The notes under the pieces: generated by a model
The model's database searches: none
The model's input: only the letters and a program-made list of their open reading frames with translations
Told to the model about the DNA's origin: nothing
From: Mesorhabditis belari
Taxonomy: Eukaryota > Nematoda > Chromadorea > Rhabditida > Rhabditidae
Assembly (NCBI GenBank): GCA_958450365.1
Contig: CAUEEP010000657.1
Span: forward strand, 1-64,000
DNA: 64,000 nucleotides
Direction of reading: 5' to 3'
Made by a program: the position numbers and the translations under genes
Shown here: one piece after another, positions 42,181 to 53,585 of the stretch
Position numbering within the stretch: position 1 is the first letter of the stretch
How the letters are laid out: each line of letters opens with the position of its first letter

Positions 42181-42298
42181 TCTGGTACGCTCATTTGCTC
42201 ACTTTCTTCGGCTGCATATTCCTGTATTTTCTCCCTACATAGAAGCGCCGCTCGACTCGCAGCATAGAGCTTGTTGTTTATCGTGTTTGTGCTTGTTG
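42181..42298 (-). pseudogene. Module M tail fragment, copy B2
   Basis: Only the KLYAASRAALL...EKIQEYAAEE tail remains. A deletion of about 520 bases relative to 18191-18710 joins it directly to the degraded F2 copy at 'caagcaatcctgtcg'. Confidence 0.5.
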
Positions 42299-42670
42299 TC
42301 AAGCAATCCTGTCGTATTCGTTGTCTGAACTGAACTGGAGTTGGTTCTCAGATTTCAACTGCGATTTCAACTCTAAGAAAATTCGATAGGGCCATTTGGC
42401 ATTGAAACATTCTAACTCGTCGCATGAATCGGTCCGTTTGACGAAAGGAAGAAGAGTTGCATTCAGTTGAAAGGACGGAGCATTGACGAACTTTTTGATC
42501 GAATTTTTTAGTTCGGAGCTCTGTCCCAGGGCAACCATAGCGACGTGCTTTCCAAAAACGATCGATTGATTCATCGCATAGCTCGAGTAGAGCCTCTTAT
42601 TCACCATCATCAATTCCAGCACGTCTTTCACATCACAGAATGAGATCACACTTGTTACACTTGTTGACAC
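42299..42670 (-). pseudogene. Truncated F2 gene, minus strand, copy B2
   Basis: Open frame of 123 residues starting MSTSVTSVISFCDVKDVLELMM. The second half of the F-box (VKDVLELMMVNKRLYSSYA) and the following FGKHVAMVALGQSSELKNS match F2, but the LPLELIGKIAPYL half is replaced by an unrelated lead. The 3' end stops after one repeat unit (NQLQFSSDNEYD). It is therefore truncated at both ends. The same lead occurs at 54430, so the 5' truncation is ancestral. Whether the frame is used is unknown. Confidence 0.6.
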
Positions 42671-43434
42671 TCTATTTCCAACTTTTTACGCACCATTCCT
42701 GGTTCTTCTATTAGAAAAATGGGAAGTTTTAGAGAAAAATTGTTAAACTGTATTTGAGGGATGAACTAAGAAAATCGGGGAAAGAAAAGCAAACATTTTT
42801 TGTTATCTTCAAGAAGTTTTGAATCTCAAACTTCCAAAGATGAAGGATTAGACAGGAAAATCTGAAGAAAATTACGAAATGGAGACAAAAATTAGGAAAT
42901 TATTGCTGAATGACCACTTTTTATATGAAAAAGACATCTGTTCCCGGGTTGCGACGGGATTTGGGGGAATTGATGAGGAATTAATTCTCGATCGATTAAT
43001 GAATGCCAATGGGTGCTGTGCGTTCCAGAATTGAGCTCAGAAAAGCAATTCTGAAGATTTGAATAGTTTCGATCAATTTCTCGGCGTCAATGGGTGCTGT
43101 GCGTTCCAGACTGCGTTCCAGACGTTCCAACTTCATTTAGTAGACTGCCTTAGTAGACTGCGAACTGCCTTCGAAACCGACGCTGCGTTCAAACGCAAAT
43201 TTTTGAATGTTTTCCCCTTTGAATAGAAGCCAAATGAATCGGATTTGAAATGCAATAGCATCCAAGTGATACTTTTTCAACCCCAGTTCACTCGAAACAT
43301 TCAAAACAAGAGCATGAAGTGTTCTAGAATCAAATTCCGTTATCTTTGTGGCTGAAAAGCTGAATAAGCTGAATAAGCTATAAGCTGAATCTTTGTGGGA
43401 ATCTTGTATTTCAATGATTTCAATGATGATTTTT
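42671..43434. other. Spacer with GTGCTGTGCGTTCCAGA repeats, copy B2
   Basis: Two motif copies near 43015 and 43096, followed by garbled partial repeats (gcgttccagac twice, tagactgcctt twice, gctgaataa three times near 43360-43390). No gene. Confidence 0.5.
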
Positions 43435-43775
43435 TACACATCAGTTTTCGCCGAGAATTGTGCATATTCAATAGCTTCAGGAGCCATCCATTTTAATCGT
43501 AATTTAGCACCACGAGATTTGTAAAACATTTCACTACTGAGACGACATAAGTCAAAATCCGATAGCTGAAAAGAGACTGTTTAAAGTTAATAAAGATAAT
43601 CCGTGATTAACCTGCATTTTTTACTTTGACCTTTTTCCAACACTCCCTTAAAGCGCGATTACCGCGTGAGAAAAAGTCAGCTGGTAGATCTTCACAAAAC
43701 TTTGACACACAAATTCGAATCACGTCTGAATCGTTAAACTTCTTTCCAGCCAAGGAGTGCTGCATTGATTGAAAC
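43435..43775 (-). pseudogene. Tyrosine kinase remnant K4, best activation loop
   Basis: Minus-strand DLCRLSSEMFYKSRG, then KLRLKWMAPEAIEYAQFSAKTDV run without the stop seen in K1 and K3 after AQF. The next codon, expected to be tryptophan, is TAA. The P+1 loop has R for P (KLRLKW). The catalytic loop exon is damaged as in the others. Confidence 0.7.
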
Positions 43776-44532
43776 ATATTGAAAAAGGTAAAACGTTACA
43801 ATTTTAGAGGAAATTTGAGTGTTTTTGGTTTTCTTTTTTCGTCATGTGTAAATTATATCGTGGATGACCTGGGTTACGGTAGGTTTCGTCGGAAAACCTA
43901 CTGTAACTGCTGGCATTTAAGGAAAGAATTTGACGACATTCTTCATTCTTTGATCTGTCTTGATTTCGGTGTTTTTGTCCTGTCTTTAACATTTATTATA
44001 GCATACGGTGCAAATGTTTTTTCATTCTTTCAAATTTCATATGCGCAAAGCTTTAAAACGTTTAAAATTCTAGAATTTCCCAATTTTCTCAACTAAACCC
44101 CATTTCTTAAGGAAAATCATTAGAAATGGACAAGGCAGCTTATTTTACGCACTAGATCCCATCTTAAAGCACCTCACCTATTTTAAATTCTTTTAGTTTT
44201 TGAATTCATTTGTCTAGATCTCGGTGTTTTTGTGCGGCTTTTCACATCTTTATAGCATACCATGCCCAATTTCGCTCAATAATGTAAAAAATAGACTTGG
44301 GTTTTGTTAAATTCCACTAGAATACATGATTTTATGCTTATTTCTTTGGTTTTCTATCTTTTTTGGTACTAGAACCGTGCAATGGATCACTTTTAGCATT
44401 TTAACAAATCTTTCATTAGAAATTCATCATTCACGCTTTAGAAAACAAGCTTTTACTACTGGAAATGCTGAAAGTGATCCATTGCATTGATCTGCTCCTT
44501 ACAAAGAATAATTTTATTTGTTTACAGGTAGA
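43776..44532 (+). other. 5' flank of F1 gene B2f
   Basis: Full upstream cassette, including the 'cttaaagcacctcacct' part that is deleted at B1f. The gtaggttt/aaacctac hairpin is near 43880-43903. Confidence 0.6.
44378..44486 (+). repeat. F1-upstream stem-loop (B2f)
   Basis: Arms tgcaatggatcacttttagc and gctgaaagtgatccattgca, one mismatch. It ends 46 bases before the ATG. Confidence 0.75.
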
Positions 44533-45573
44533 ATGGCGCCAATCAAGATGCCATTCGAGATGCGAAATCTGACCACATTTCCAATCGAACGTCTTTGCTT
44601 CGATCTGAAGTTGGAGGTTTTGGAGCAATTGGACGCAAAAGATGTGATTGAATTGGTGAAAGTCAATCAAGGATTCCAACGGATGATTTCGAGTCGACCA
44701 TGGATAGCTTTTGGACATCACGTCGATGAGATTGAATTTGGGTTTGATCCGCACGGAATTGAAGCAATCAACATTAAGAAGCTGAATTCGGAGTCACGTG
44801 GGGTCAGTCTGGATGTCATTCGTCATCTTCCTTTCATCAAACACATTCGATCGTGCAATAAATTGTGTATGGGCGAGAATTACGACTGCCCAATCGACAA
44901 AGATCACGCCGCTTTTCTGAAACAACTTGAGGCAGTGAATTCGCTCTATTTGAAGGAATGTTCGTCTGAGCACCTGGCATTGCTTTTTCATTTGTCAAGC
45001 AAGGTCAAGAGATTGGCGGAACTTCCCGACTTCCTTCGAAAAGCTCCATCAATAAAAGATCTTGTTGGGCATTTCATTGAGACTCAACTGGACGAATGTA
45101 AAATAGTCGGAGTTTATTGTTGGGATGATCATGAATTTGAGTTTTACTACAATGCTTTGATAAAGACCCACATCGAAAGTGTTGTAATCGCTTGTTGGAA
45201 CGTATATATGATGCTTCCAGCCATTCAAAGGGTTGTTAGCCACGGCATTCCAAGCAAAAACACCGCAGCGGTTGTGAGAGTTTGCGGCTATTTTCTGGAC
45301 GATATGAAGGCTACAATCGTTGTTTTTCTCGAGGAATATCCAGGAATGAAACAAATCAACGGGGAAAATCGTCAACCATGCGTGGCATTAGCAAACGATC
45401 GTTTGAAGGTAAGAGGACATCCCACTTGGATGCAACAAGCTCTGTTTTTCCGACGAAATATCAATGCAACGCGAGATTGCATCTACATGTTGTGCTCATT
45501 GGAGATCGAGGCAGACAGTTACACCTATTGTTTCGCCTTCTACATCAAGCCCGATGAAACGATCGATCATTGA
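44533..45573 (+). CDS. F1 F-box-like protein B2f, intact, 346 residues
   Basis: ATG at 44533 lies five bases after a TTTACAG acceptor (MAPIKMPFEMRN). The longer reading upstream would need a non-ATG start. F-box-like region residues about 16-55 (LEVLEQLDAKDVIEL). Same genomic place as 21149-22153 but well diverged: ECSSEHLALLFHLSSKV, VVIACWNVYMMLPAIQRVV and MQQALFFRRN are its own. The end FAFYIKPDETIDH has T for M. This pair shows how different positional equivalents can become, in contrast with the near-identical pairs further left. Confidence 0.8.
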   Translation: MAPIKMPFEMRNLTTFPIERLCFDLKLEVLEQLDAKDVIELVKVNQGFQRMISSRPWIAFGHHVDEIEFGFDPHGIEAINIKKLNSESRGVSLDVIRHLPFIKHIRSCNKLCMGENYDCPIDKDHAAFLKQLEAVNSLYLKECSSEHLALLFHLSSKVKRLAELPDFLRKAPSIKDLVGHFIETQLDECKIVGVYCWDDHEFEFYYNALIKTHIESVVIACWNVYMMLPAIQRVVSHGIPSKNTAAVVRVCGYFLDDMKATIVVFLEEYPGMKQINGENRQPCVALANDRLKVRGHPTWMQQALFFRRNINATRDCIYMLCSLEIEADSYTYCFAFYIKPDETIDH

Positions 45574-47223
45574 TGTTTTATTGCTGTATTTTGCTGGCCT
45601 TACAGTGTCTTTGCGTGATTTAGATCCTGTTTTTGCCTTTAAGCTAGCATTAACTAATCTCAAACTCGGAGGTTTATCAAACCGAAAATTTTAATTTTTG
45701 GGGGTTAACGCCAGTTTTTCATGACTCTTTCTTGTGCCTTGTTGATTATTTATTCATTCTGTCTACCACGTGTTTGAATTTGATGTTGATTTGAATTTAA
45801 GTGTCTTTGATTGAATTTGTATTTAATTCCTTTCCCTAAGATATTTGAATTTGACTTAATTTCTATTTCTAGACTAGAATTTCTGGACTTTCTTTACAGA
45901 AGTCCAAAACTAAAATATAATTTCAATTCTTTTCTGTACGTTTATGTTTTCGAAGCCAAAAGCGGCTTCTTCTATATATTTACATATTGGGCTCACTTTT
46001 TTCATGCACCATGAATAAAGTATGACTATTATTGTTTCTTATTCCTCTTAAAAATACATTCATAAATCCAAAAATAAGATTTAAGGGAAAAATTACAGGG
46101 AAAATGACAGGTGCGCCAGAATCTAGCTCGAGAGAAATTATACAATTATACGTTAGCTGAAAAGTTGATTTATGAAATTACTAGCTTTTCGTTATTCTTG
46201 CTTTTGAATGCTGAAAGTTACAAAATTGTTGAAATCTGTAAAAAAAAGTGACCCCTAGCTGTTCGTTGGGATAAAACTAGAGTCATTCAGTTCGTGACCA
46301 TCAAAAAGCACAAAAAAACGTGTCAAGAGAAATGTTTGCTCACGACAAAAAGTGTGAACATCTTTCTGAGATGAAAAGAGAAAGGCAATCAAACGTTAGT
46401 GATTTTGAGTGATTTTTGTGAGAACATGAATTGTCGGAAAGGATTTTTGAGTGCTTTGAACCCTTAATGATCACCGGAATTGGGCAAAAAACTGATTTTT
46501 GAATAGTGTGAAGGAGGGAATTTTTGGGCTATTAGCAGGGAAGTGAAGGTTATTAGCATCAAATTCCGGTAAAAATTTGCTTTTGGCGTGTTCTGGAATG
46601 CATTTGATACTTTTTAAGCTCTAAACTTGTTAGTTTAGAGCTCTAAACTCTAAACTTTCAAATCAAATGTCATAGTGAAAGCCTATTCTGCTCCGTACTT
46701 TGTTATACAAAGCTTTCACAATTTTTTTGATAGCCAATTTTGAATTTTGAGCACTTGAACCATTTTGAACAAAATTCCCCGAAGAGTTTCCACTTCACCG
46801 AACGGGATAACTGGGCAATTTTGATGTAGAAATGCACGAGTGATATCAGTCTTTTAGTCTGAGCAAATGTTTCAGTGAAGCTAGGCTTTTGTTTTGAAAA
46901 TTTAACCACAAAGTTCTTCGAAAATTTGCCTAATTGTCCAATTGGCCTTTGCGTGCCAGCTGGACGAAAAGGAAATTCCCCATTTTTGAGAATTCGCAAT
47001 GTGGAGAGTTGCTTTTTTAGCCAATAGCGAATAGCCAGAGCTAATAGCCAATACTCCCGACCGGTGGGGTTTACTAAAACTTGCGACCTTTTTCTGGGTT
47101 GACGCTTTAAAGTGTGGTAAAACGACCGTACCCCTCCAATTTGCACGAAATTTCATTTCGGTTTCATTCTTGTTCATTTCCTTTTATTCTTTTTGCGCTT
47201 TTTTCAACTAAAGATAAAGATTA
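45574..47223. other. 3' flank of B2f, then unassigned sequence
   Basis: The F1 3' flank with AATAAA at about 46013-46018 ends near 46090, the right edge of super-unit 2. Beyond it lies a cluster of 'ctctaaact' repeats at about 46617-46662, which form a short palindrome. An open minus-strand frame at 46703-47146 (147 codons) has no recognisable motif and no second copy to compare with, so it is not called a gene. Confidence 0.5.
46617..46662. repeat. Short palindromic cluster of ctctaaact units
   Basis: Four ctctaaact-like units with a reversed copy (agtttagagct) in the middle allow a small foldback. Nothing else is known of it. Confidence 0.6.
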
Positions 47224-47738
47224 CCGTATTCTCTCTAATAGTAGTGCACTCTCTAATAGTATTGCGGTCCGAGAGGGGGTTGAAAAAATAGTAGTTCACC
47301 CTCGAAAATTTGAATTTCTGGTGCTAATTTTTCATCTAAACCTTTTTGACTTTATGTTTTTGTGACATTCTAAAACTATTCAGCTTCTAAAGCTAGCAGC
47401 AAAAGTGAGGCTTTTTTTATTCATTTATTAACTATTCTTCACCTGAAAAAGTTAGCAAAAAATCGAAAATTGTTGTGCAAAGTGCAAAAACATCTTTTTG
47501 TTGTTTGTCAAGACACAAATTGTCAACTCGCCGGCCCACAACTGGATTTGAAAAGGAGCCAAAGGGGCCAAAGGTGTACGTGAAAGAATTGCAAGAATTT
47601 TTGGAATAAATCTTACTTATCTGTCTTACTTTGGTAAATGATAAAACTCTTTAATAGTAGTGCACTCTCTAATAGTGTTCCGGTCCAGGAGGGGGTTGAA
47701 AAAAATATTAGTGCGCACTACTATTAGAGAGAATACGG
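47224..47738. mobile_element. TA-flanked inverted-repeat element, 515 bases
   Basis: Perfect terminal inverted repeats of about 25 bases (ccgtattctctctaatagt and actattagagagaatacgg) bordered by TA on each side. Inside, each end holds a direct repeat (ctctctaatagt... and gagggggttgaaaaa) at about 47250-47295 and 47652-47705. No transposase frame. The Tc1/mariner-superfamily class is inferred from the TA duplication. Confidence 0.85.
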
Positions 47739-47808
47739 TAAGTGTTATTTAATGTACCTAGTTTCGAAAAAAAAAAGAATACCTGACTGACTAAAACGAT
47801 AGTATATA

Positions 47809-48018
47809 CAGCACTGGACAATGAAATATCATATTTGAAAAACGATCGTCACTTTCGCGCGTCTGTAACTCCCTTGTCTTTGAGTTTAAACTATTAGTGT
47901 TATACATTTTCCGAAAGCTCTTTTCAAGGGCTAAACAATGGTAATATTAATATTTAGAAATACGGTAAAGACAAGGGAGTTACAGGCGCGCGAAAGTGAC
48001 GATCTTCGTCCAGTGGTG
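47809..48018. mobile_element. TA-flanked miniature element, 210 bases
   Basis: Ends cagcactggac and gtccagtggtg are inverted with one mismatch. After a small offset the arms continue with gatcgtcactttcgcgcg and 'ctgtaactcccttgtcttt' and their complements. So almost the whole element is a foldback. TA at both borders. No coding capacity. Confidence 0.85.
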
Positions 48019-48020
48019 TA

Positions 48021-48150
48021 TACGTCGTAGCCAATTATGAATGAAATTTTTTGGCAAATCATTCTAGTAGAATAACCCTTTAATGTATGAGGACAATATT
48101 ATATCATCTTGTAGCGAATTAAATTCTGCGTCTATTGTTACCAAATTTGT
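48021..48150 (+). repeat. Dispersed repeat, third 'gattatgaatgaaat' copy
   Basis: Starts immediately after the right TA of the preceding miniature element and matches 975-1100. No super-unit follows it. Confidence 0.55.
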
Positions 48151-49137
48151 TTATAATAAGAAAAAACGGATCGAGCCCTGAAACAAACCTTTCTTTGTCG
48201 CTGTCTCATGGGTCTTCACGGCCACAAAGTTGCGCTGTTAAAAATGCGGAAAACGGGCGCAAAATCGTGAAATTTCTAAAATTTTGAACTAAACTGAAAT
48301 TCTTTTCTCCAGTCAAAACAAAAACATCGCAAAATGACGTAAAAATTCTACCGTAATCCGCCGATTTTTGTTTTGCCTTTGTTTTTTATTTTGTTTGGTA
48401 TCAAGGGGGAAAGTTGCTATAGTAAGGGTGACAAAGACTAAGTGTAGCAACCCCAAATCTTCTAAGTGACTGTGGGATTGTGAATCTCATTGCCGGGCAC
48501 AAGCTCGGATAGGTTTTGCCTTTTGTTTCTCAACACTAGCTCTATGCTGCGAGTCGAGCGGCGCTTCTGTGTAGGGGGAAAATGTCGTGTTTTTAACATT
48601 TATTATAGCATACGGTTCAAAATTTTTTCATTCTACCATTTTTCAGATTCGCAAAGCTTTAAAACGTTTAAAATTCTAGAATTTCCCGATCTTCTCAACT
48701 AAATTTCCTATTTCCTAATGCAAAATGATTAGAATTTGACAAATCCAGGATATTTTACGTACTAGACCCCATCTTAAAGCACTTCATCTGTTTAAAATAT
48801 TAGTTTTTTAATTCATTTGTCTAGATTTCAGTGCTTTTGTGCTATTTTTTGAACATTTTCATAGCATACCGTCCCAAATTTCACCCAATAATGTAAAAAA
48901 TAGACTTGGGTTTTGTTAAATTCCACTAGAATACATGATTTTATGCTTATTTCTTTCGTTTTCTATTTTTTTTCGTTTCTAGACCCGTGTAATGGATTAA
49001 TTTTAGCATTTTAACAAATTTTATTGGAAATTCATTATTCACACTTTAGAAAATAACCCTTTACTGCTGGAAATGCTGAAAGTGATCCATTGCATCCATC
49101 TGCATACAAAGAATAATTCTTTTTATTTGCAGGTAGA
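48151..49137 (+). other. Unassigned DNA, then truncated 5' flank of F1 gene C-g
   Basis: 48151-48540 shows no gene. At about 48540-48580 a plus-strand piece of the module M tail (tatgctgcgagtcgagcggcgcttct) joins directly to the middle of the F1 upstream cassette ('gtcgtgtttttaacatttatta'), so the flank is shortened. Acceptor TTTGCAG at about 49126-49132. Confidence 0.55.
48988..49094 (+). repeat. F1-upstream stem-loop (C-g), degraded
   Basis: The 5' arm has the same tgtaatggattaa changes as the A1c and A2c copies, which groups this gene with those two. Confidence 0.7.
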
Positions 49138-50174
49138 ATGGCGCCAATCGAGATGCGAAATCTGACCACATTTCCAATCGAACGTCTTTGCTTCGATCTG
49201 AAGGTGGAGGTTTTGGAGCAATTGGAGGCAAAAGATGTCGTTGAATTGGTGAAAGTCAATCAAGGATTCCAATGGATGATTTCGAATCGACCGTCGATCG
49301 TTTTTGGACCTCATGTGAATGAGATTGGATCTCGTTTTGAGGAACTCAACATCAAGAAGCTGAATTCGGAGTCACGTGGGGTCAGTCTGGATGTTATTCG
49401 TCATCTTCCTTTCATCAAAAGCATTCGATCATGTGATCTATTGTGGATGAGCAAGTATTACGACAGCCCAATCGACAAGGATCCTGCCGCTTTTCTGAAA
49501 CAACTTGAGGCAGTGAATTCACTCGATTTGATTGGCTGTTCGCCTGTCGGCCTAGACTTGCTTTCTCATTTGTCAAGCAAGATCAAGGAATACGCGGGTC
49601 TCCCCAGCTTCCTCCAAAAAACTCCATCAATCAAAGATCTCGTTGGGCATTTCATTCAAGCTCAACTCAACGCGTGTGAGATAGTCAGAGTTCATTGTTC
49701 GAATGATGATGAATTTCAGTTTTACTCCAATGCTTTTGTAAAGACCCACATCAAATATGTTGTAATGCGTTGTTACAACGCAGATATCATTCTTCCAGCC
49801 TTTCAAAGGATTGTTAGCCACGGAATTCCGAGCAAAAGCCCCGCAGCGGTTGTGATAGTTTACGGCAAGATTCTTTTTTACGACGATATGAAGGCTACAA
49901 TCCTTGTTTTTCTCAAGGGATATCCAGGAATGAGAAAAATCAGCAGGAAAAGTCGTCGACCATTCATTGCATTGGCAAACGATCATTGGAAGGGAAGTAG
50001 ACGTTACACTTTCACGATGAAAAGTCTGTTTTTCCGACGAAATATCAATGCGACGAGAGATTGCATCTACATGTTGTCCTTAAGGAAGTTCGATGCAGAG
50101 AGTACTCGGATCTTTTTCGGATCTCGGATTTTTTCGCCTTCTACATCAAGCCCGATGAAATGATCGATCATTGA
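49138..50174 (+). CDS. F1 F-box-like protein C-g (shift near C-terminus)
   Basis: Closest relative of the internally deleted A1c/A2c genes, sharing MAPIEMRNLTTF and GPHVNEIGSRFEELN, and therefore a view of their missing centre. F-box-like region residues about 10-49 (LEVLEQLEAKDVVEL). Open for about 330 residues, then the T run at 50130-50135 puts the end into the frame SPSTSSPMK (stop 50161-50163). One additional base would restore the usual FAFYIKPDEMIDH end with stop at 50172-50174. An extra duplicated 'cggatcttttt cggatctcgg' piece just before makes the local length differ too, so this may be a real change. Acceptor five bases before the ATG. Confidence 0.65.
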
Positions 50175-51579
50175 TGTTTTATTGCTAGATTTTGCTGGCC
50201 TTAAATTGCCTTTGCATGCTTTAAATTCTGTTTTTTCCTAGCATTAACTAATCTCGAACTCGGAGAGTTATAGTTTTTCATGACTCGTTTATGTTTTCTA
50301 AGCCAATAGCGGCTCCTTCTACGTATTTGCATCTTCGGCTCGCTTTTTTCATGCACCATTAATAAATTACGATTCTTAATTTTTTCAGAGAGAAAGTTAA
50401 GAAAGGAGAAAGCAAGGTTTTCAAATGTCTTGACTTTTGAGCATCAAAAATACGCCTGTTTTTTGTTTTTATTTGTTTTTCTTAATTTTCGTTAATCGTT
50501 TCAATAAAGTTTTTCTTGCATATAAAAATAGAAATTTTTGACAACTGAAAACCTAAAACTGTTTGGGAATTCGCCTCTTTGCAAAGAAGTTATTAGACTT
50601 TGAAATTTGCTAAACTGGATTTTACAGGACTTTTGTGCGTGACTGTATGTTTATTAACGTTTGTTACTCCTGTTAAAAATTAATATTTAAAACCAAAAAT
50701 ACGGTTTTCTGAGGAAAATGCCTGAATGCCAATCGTTTCTTCACCGAATGCTTTTTTCTTTCCGCTTTGCCTTCTTCGTTGTCTAAACTGATCATTTTAT
50801 ATCGCCAGCCTTTACAATAACCTAACGAAGCCTTTCTGGCTTTTCCATCTAAGAAAAGCTTTTCCACTTTTTCCACCACCAGATCCCATCACATAGTGTG
50901 CATACTAGATTTTCTGAATCGATCAGATTTTTATGCCTCCTCAAATCCTATTGACAAAGATTAAGTAGACTAGCCCCTTTTTTCCGGCGTTCCTGTTTTT
51001 CAAAACCCTTAAACAAGCCTTTAGTTAGTAAGGAACTGAATAAGCCCTCGAAATTTTGGCGTAAATTTGAGCAAAATATTGAAAGAAATCTCATTAAATC
51101 CAAAAACGGGAAGTCTTATTCACATCTATTGGGAATGGGCAATGGGAATGAAGCCAGCGCTCAAATACCTTTTTAAAAAAATTGCAAGCCTAAGCCAATA
51201 AGTGTTGTAAGCTGTTCGAAAGCCCTGAATCTCCTCCACAAAATAGTGCGAAAAGATTTCGAATTGAATTGATTATTGAAGACTTGCGTGACTTTTAAGT
51301 TGAAAGGTCCAAAGATGACTATTTTCTGGAGAATGTGTTTCTGGTAATAGCCATGCCCGGGTTTTCCGTTAGAAAATACCGCCAATTAAAATTCTTTCAA
51401 AATAACATTAAAAAACTCCTTTTGTTTGTTCGTCTTCTAGAGCTAAATTTTTGTTTTTCCAAAAAGCCCCATTTTAGGCCAAAAACGGCTACTTTCAACT
51501 TTGGATGCTCATATCTCGAAAGAATCTAAGCTGATCGTTTGAGTTTTGGTATAAATATTGAGTGCTGTATATCCTTAAT
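50175..51579. other. 3' flank of C-g, then unassigned DNA
   Basis: F1 3' sequence, shortened, with 'catgcaccattaataaa' in place of the usual AATAAA context at about 50351-50368. Further on, a second piece of the 3' flank appears near 50655-50790. No gene recognised. Short open frames here lack any family motif. Confidence 0.5.
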
Positions 51580-52205
51580 ATACTGGCAAAATTTCAGGCT
51601 GGAAGCTGGAAGAATTTCAGGCGTGAAAGCGATAGTAGCCAGCAGGCGCAGATGCCCAGGTTGAGACTCGATCTGCGGTTACTTTTTAACACCGAAGTCC
51701 CCAAGAATCAATCCAATTCGAAATCTTTTTGCATTATTTTCTAGAGGAGATTCAGGGCTTTCAAACCGTTTGCAACACTTAGTGGCTGAGGCTTGCGATC
51801 TTTTTATTTTTGGAAAGATATGTGAGTGCTGGTTTCATTCCCATTACCCTAATAAAAGTAAGGACCTCAATTAAACTTCAAATTCCTTCCTTGATTCATT
51901 CAATCCTAGTGAAAACTTTTTAGATCCCAAAAAAAATTGTTCTTGAGTTTGCTAAATTCTTTCATAGCGTTTACAATAACCTAACGAAACCTTTCCGGCT
52001 TTTCCATCTAAACAGATCCCACCACAAGTAAATTTTCTCCTTACAGCCAGCGACATCGAAGCTGCTTTTAAAAAGTTGAGAGCCAGAAAATCGTTGTCAG
52101 CAGTTGTCAGTTGAGAGCCAAAAAATCGCCTAGACTAGACAAAATTACTGCTTTTGCTCTAAAGAAACTTGCAAAGTTCTAGTCTATCCTCTTGCTAAAT
52201 TCTTG
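51580..52205 (+). repeat. Orphan F2 (type B) upstream flank
   Basis: Matches 11720-12300 and 35835-36415 (aatttcaggcgtgaaagcgatag ... tcctcttgctaaattctt) but breaks off at 52205 just where the acceptor and F2 gene should begin. A block seems to have lost its F2 gene, or only the flank was copied. Confidence 0.7.
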
Positions 52206-53340
52206 AAAAAATTTTACTTGTTTCTGAGGTCTCAACTTATTGGAAACAATATCTTGTGTTGCCTCTTCTCAAAAAATCCCCCAAGAACATATATTGTCAC
52301 GTCCCATTTCTCTAACCTGTCCTATGTAAAAACATTTTGAAATCATCATAAATCATGCAGCATCAACACTTGGACTCAGGACTTCCTTGTCCTGTAGGAG
52401 ACCCAGCTTAGCTCAGCCCAGCTCAGCTCAGCTCAGCTTACCTCAGCTAGATGCTAGGCAAAGGACAAATCAACTCCGAGATCGTACTAGGAATAAAATT
52501 AGCTCAAATTATACTAGCCCAATTTTCTGACTCCTCTAAAAGTCTCAGGCTTACAGAAAAACAAAACAAATAAGAAATGAGAGTCCTGAGGGAGACAGAG
52601 AAGAAATCCTATCATTTTTAGCTTTCGTTTTCTCAAAAAGAAAAGCCAGCATCTCCTCCATAATGATACCCGACGTGTTCTCTTCTTTTTCGGCGATTTC
52701 CCCATGCCCTTTCGCAATGAAATTGGCCTAGAGCTTCATTCTGGAATGCACAGCACTGAATTCATTACTCTTCGAAGGGGAGCAATGTTTGAGATATTTT
52801 GTTCTGCTAAAGCGTGCCCCGACTACCGTAATCTTGTCAAAAAAATCAGAATTTTCAATTTTCAATCAATTTTCATTTTTCTCGAATTTTACCCTCTAGT
52901 GACATCCAGGATTGATGAAAAGTTGAAAATTCGTCGAGTTTTCACTGTATGCTAGCCTGTGTTCTTGTTGAAAACGTTTAAAAAGGAATTACCCCATTTT
53001 CCCATTTACTAACCCAACCCCGCGCCCCCCAAACGTACTTTGTGTGAAGCGAACTTTGTAAACACCCTATTTCTGGCCGACTTTAATCCGAATTTCCCTC
53101 GATTCGGCGGTTTTTTCGCGGAAATTTGACACATTTAAGCTGAAACTTTATCTTTTTAAAAGGGAAATTCAAAAGTTTAGGAAAATTTTCACAAAATCCG
53201 ACGCAAAAATGAAATTTTTATAGGAAAGATTTCAAAAATATGAATGAGAGCTGAAGTGGAAGCATTTCTCGTCACGTTTTAGTGCTCCCCGTTTAGTCAC
53301 CCAACCCTTTGTGTTTATGGAAACAGGGTCAGCGCGAATT
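52206..53340. other. Unassigned DNA
   Basis: No gene recognised. Includes a short agctc-rich array near 52408-52450 and a C-rich stretch at 53015-53030. Confidence 0.4.
52408..52450. repeat. Short agctc(a) array
   Basis: Five to six irregular agctcagc-type units in a row. Confidence 0.7.
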
Positions 53341-53354
53341 TTGAATTTCTGAAC

Positions 53355-53585
53355 TTGAGAATAACCCTAGTGACTTCCAGGACCACCAAAAAACCGTTTA
53401 CTGACAAATTTGGATTACGGTAGAGAGAGAAAAGAGCATCGTTTAGGAACCTGTACGATCCCATTGGATGAAATTCCTAATTTTAAAGTTTTAAGCTTCG
53501 GAAAATCCCTAGTGACTTCCAGAAGCGCCAAAAAACCGTTTAGTGATTAGTTTGGATTACGGTAGAGAGGGAAAACGGTTTAGAA
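53355..53585 (+). repeat. Direct repeat pair of about 90 bases
   Basis: 'ccctagtgacttccag', 'aaaaaaccgttta' and 'tttggattacggtagaga' occur in the same order at about 53364-53430 and 53507-53575. Related fragments of the first piece lie near 52900. No function suggested. Confidence 0.65.

Noticed and set aside
43779..44096. Plus-strand frame of 105 codons in the F1 upstream flank, and its equivalents at 7185, 9437, 31306 and 33548
   Set aside because: The frame is repeatedly broken between copies, it crosses a perfect short hairpin, and the region is the shared F1 5' flank.
46703..47146. Minus-strand open frame of 147 codons
   Set aside because: No motif, no duplicate for comparison, aromatic/basic composition typical for translated AT-rich DNA, and an overlapping frame of similar quality at 46902-47177.
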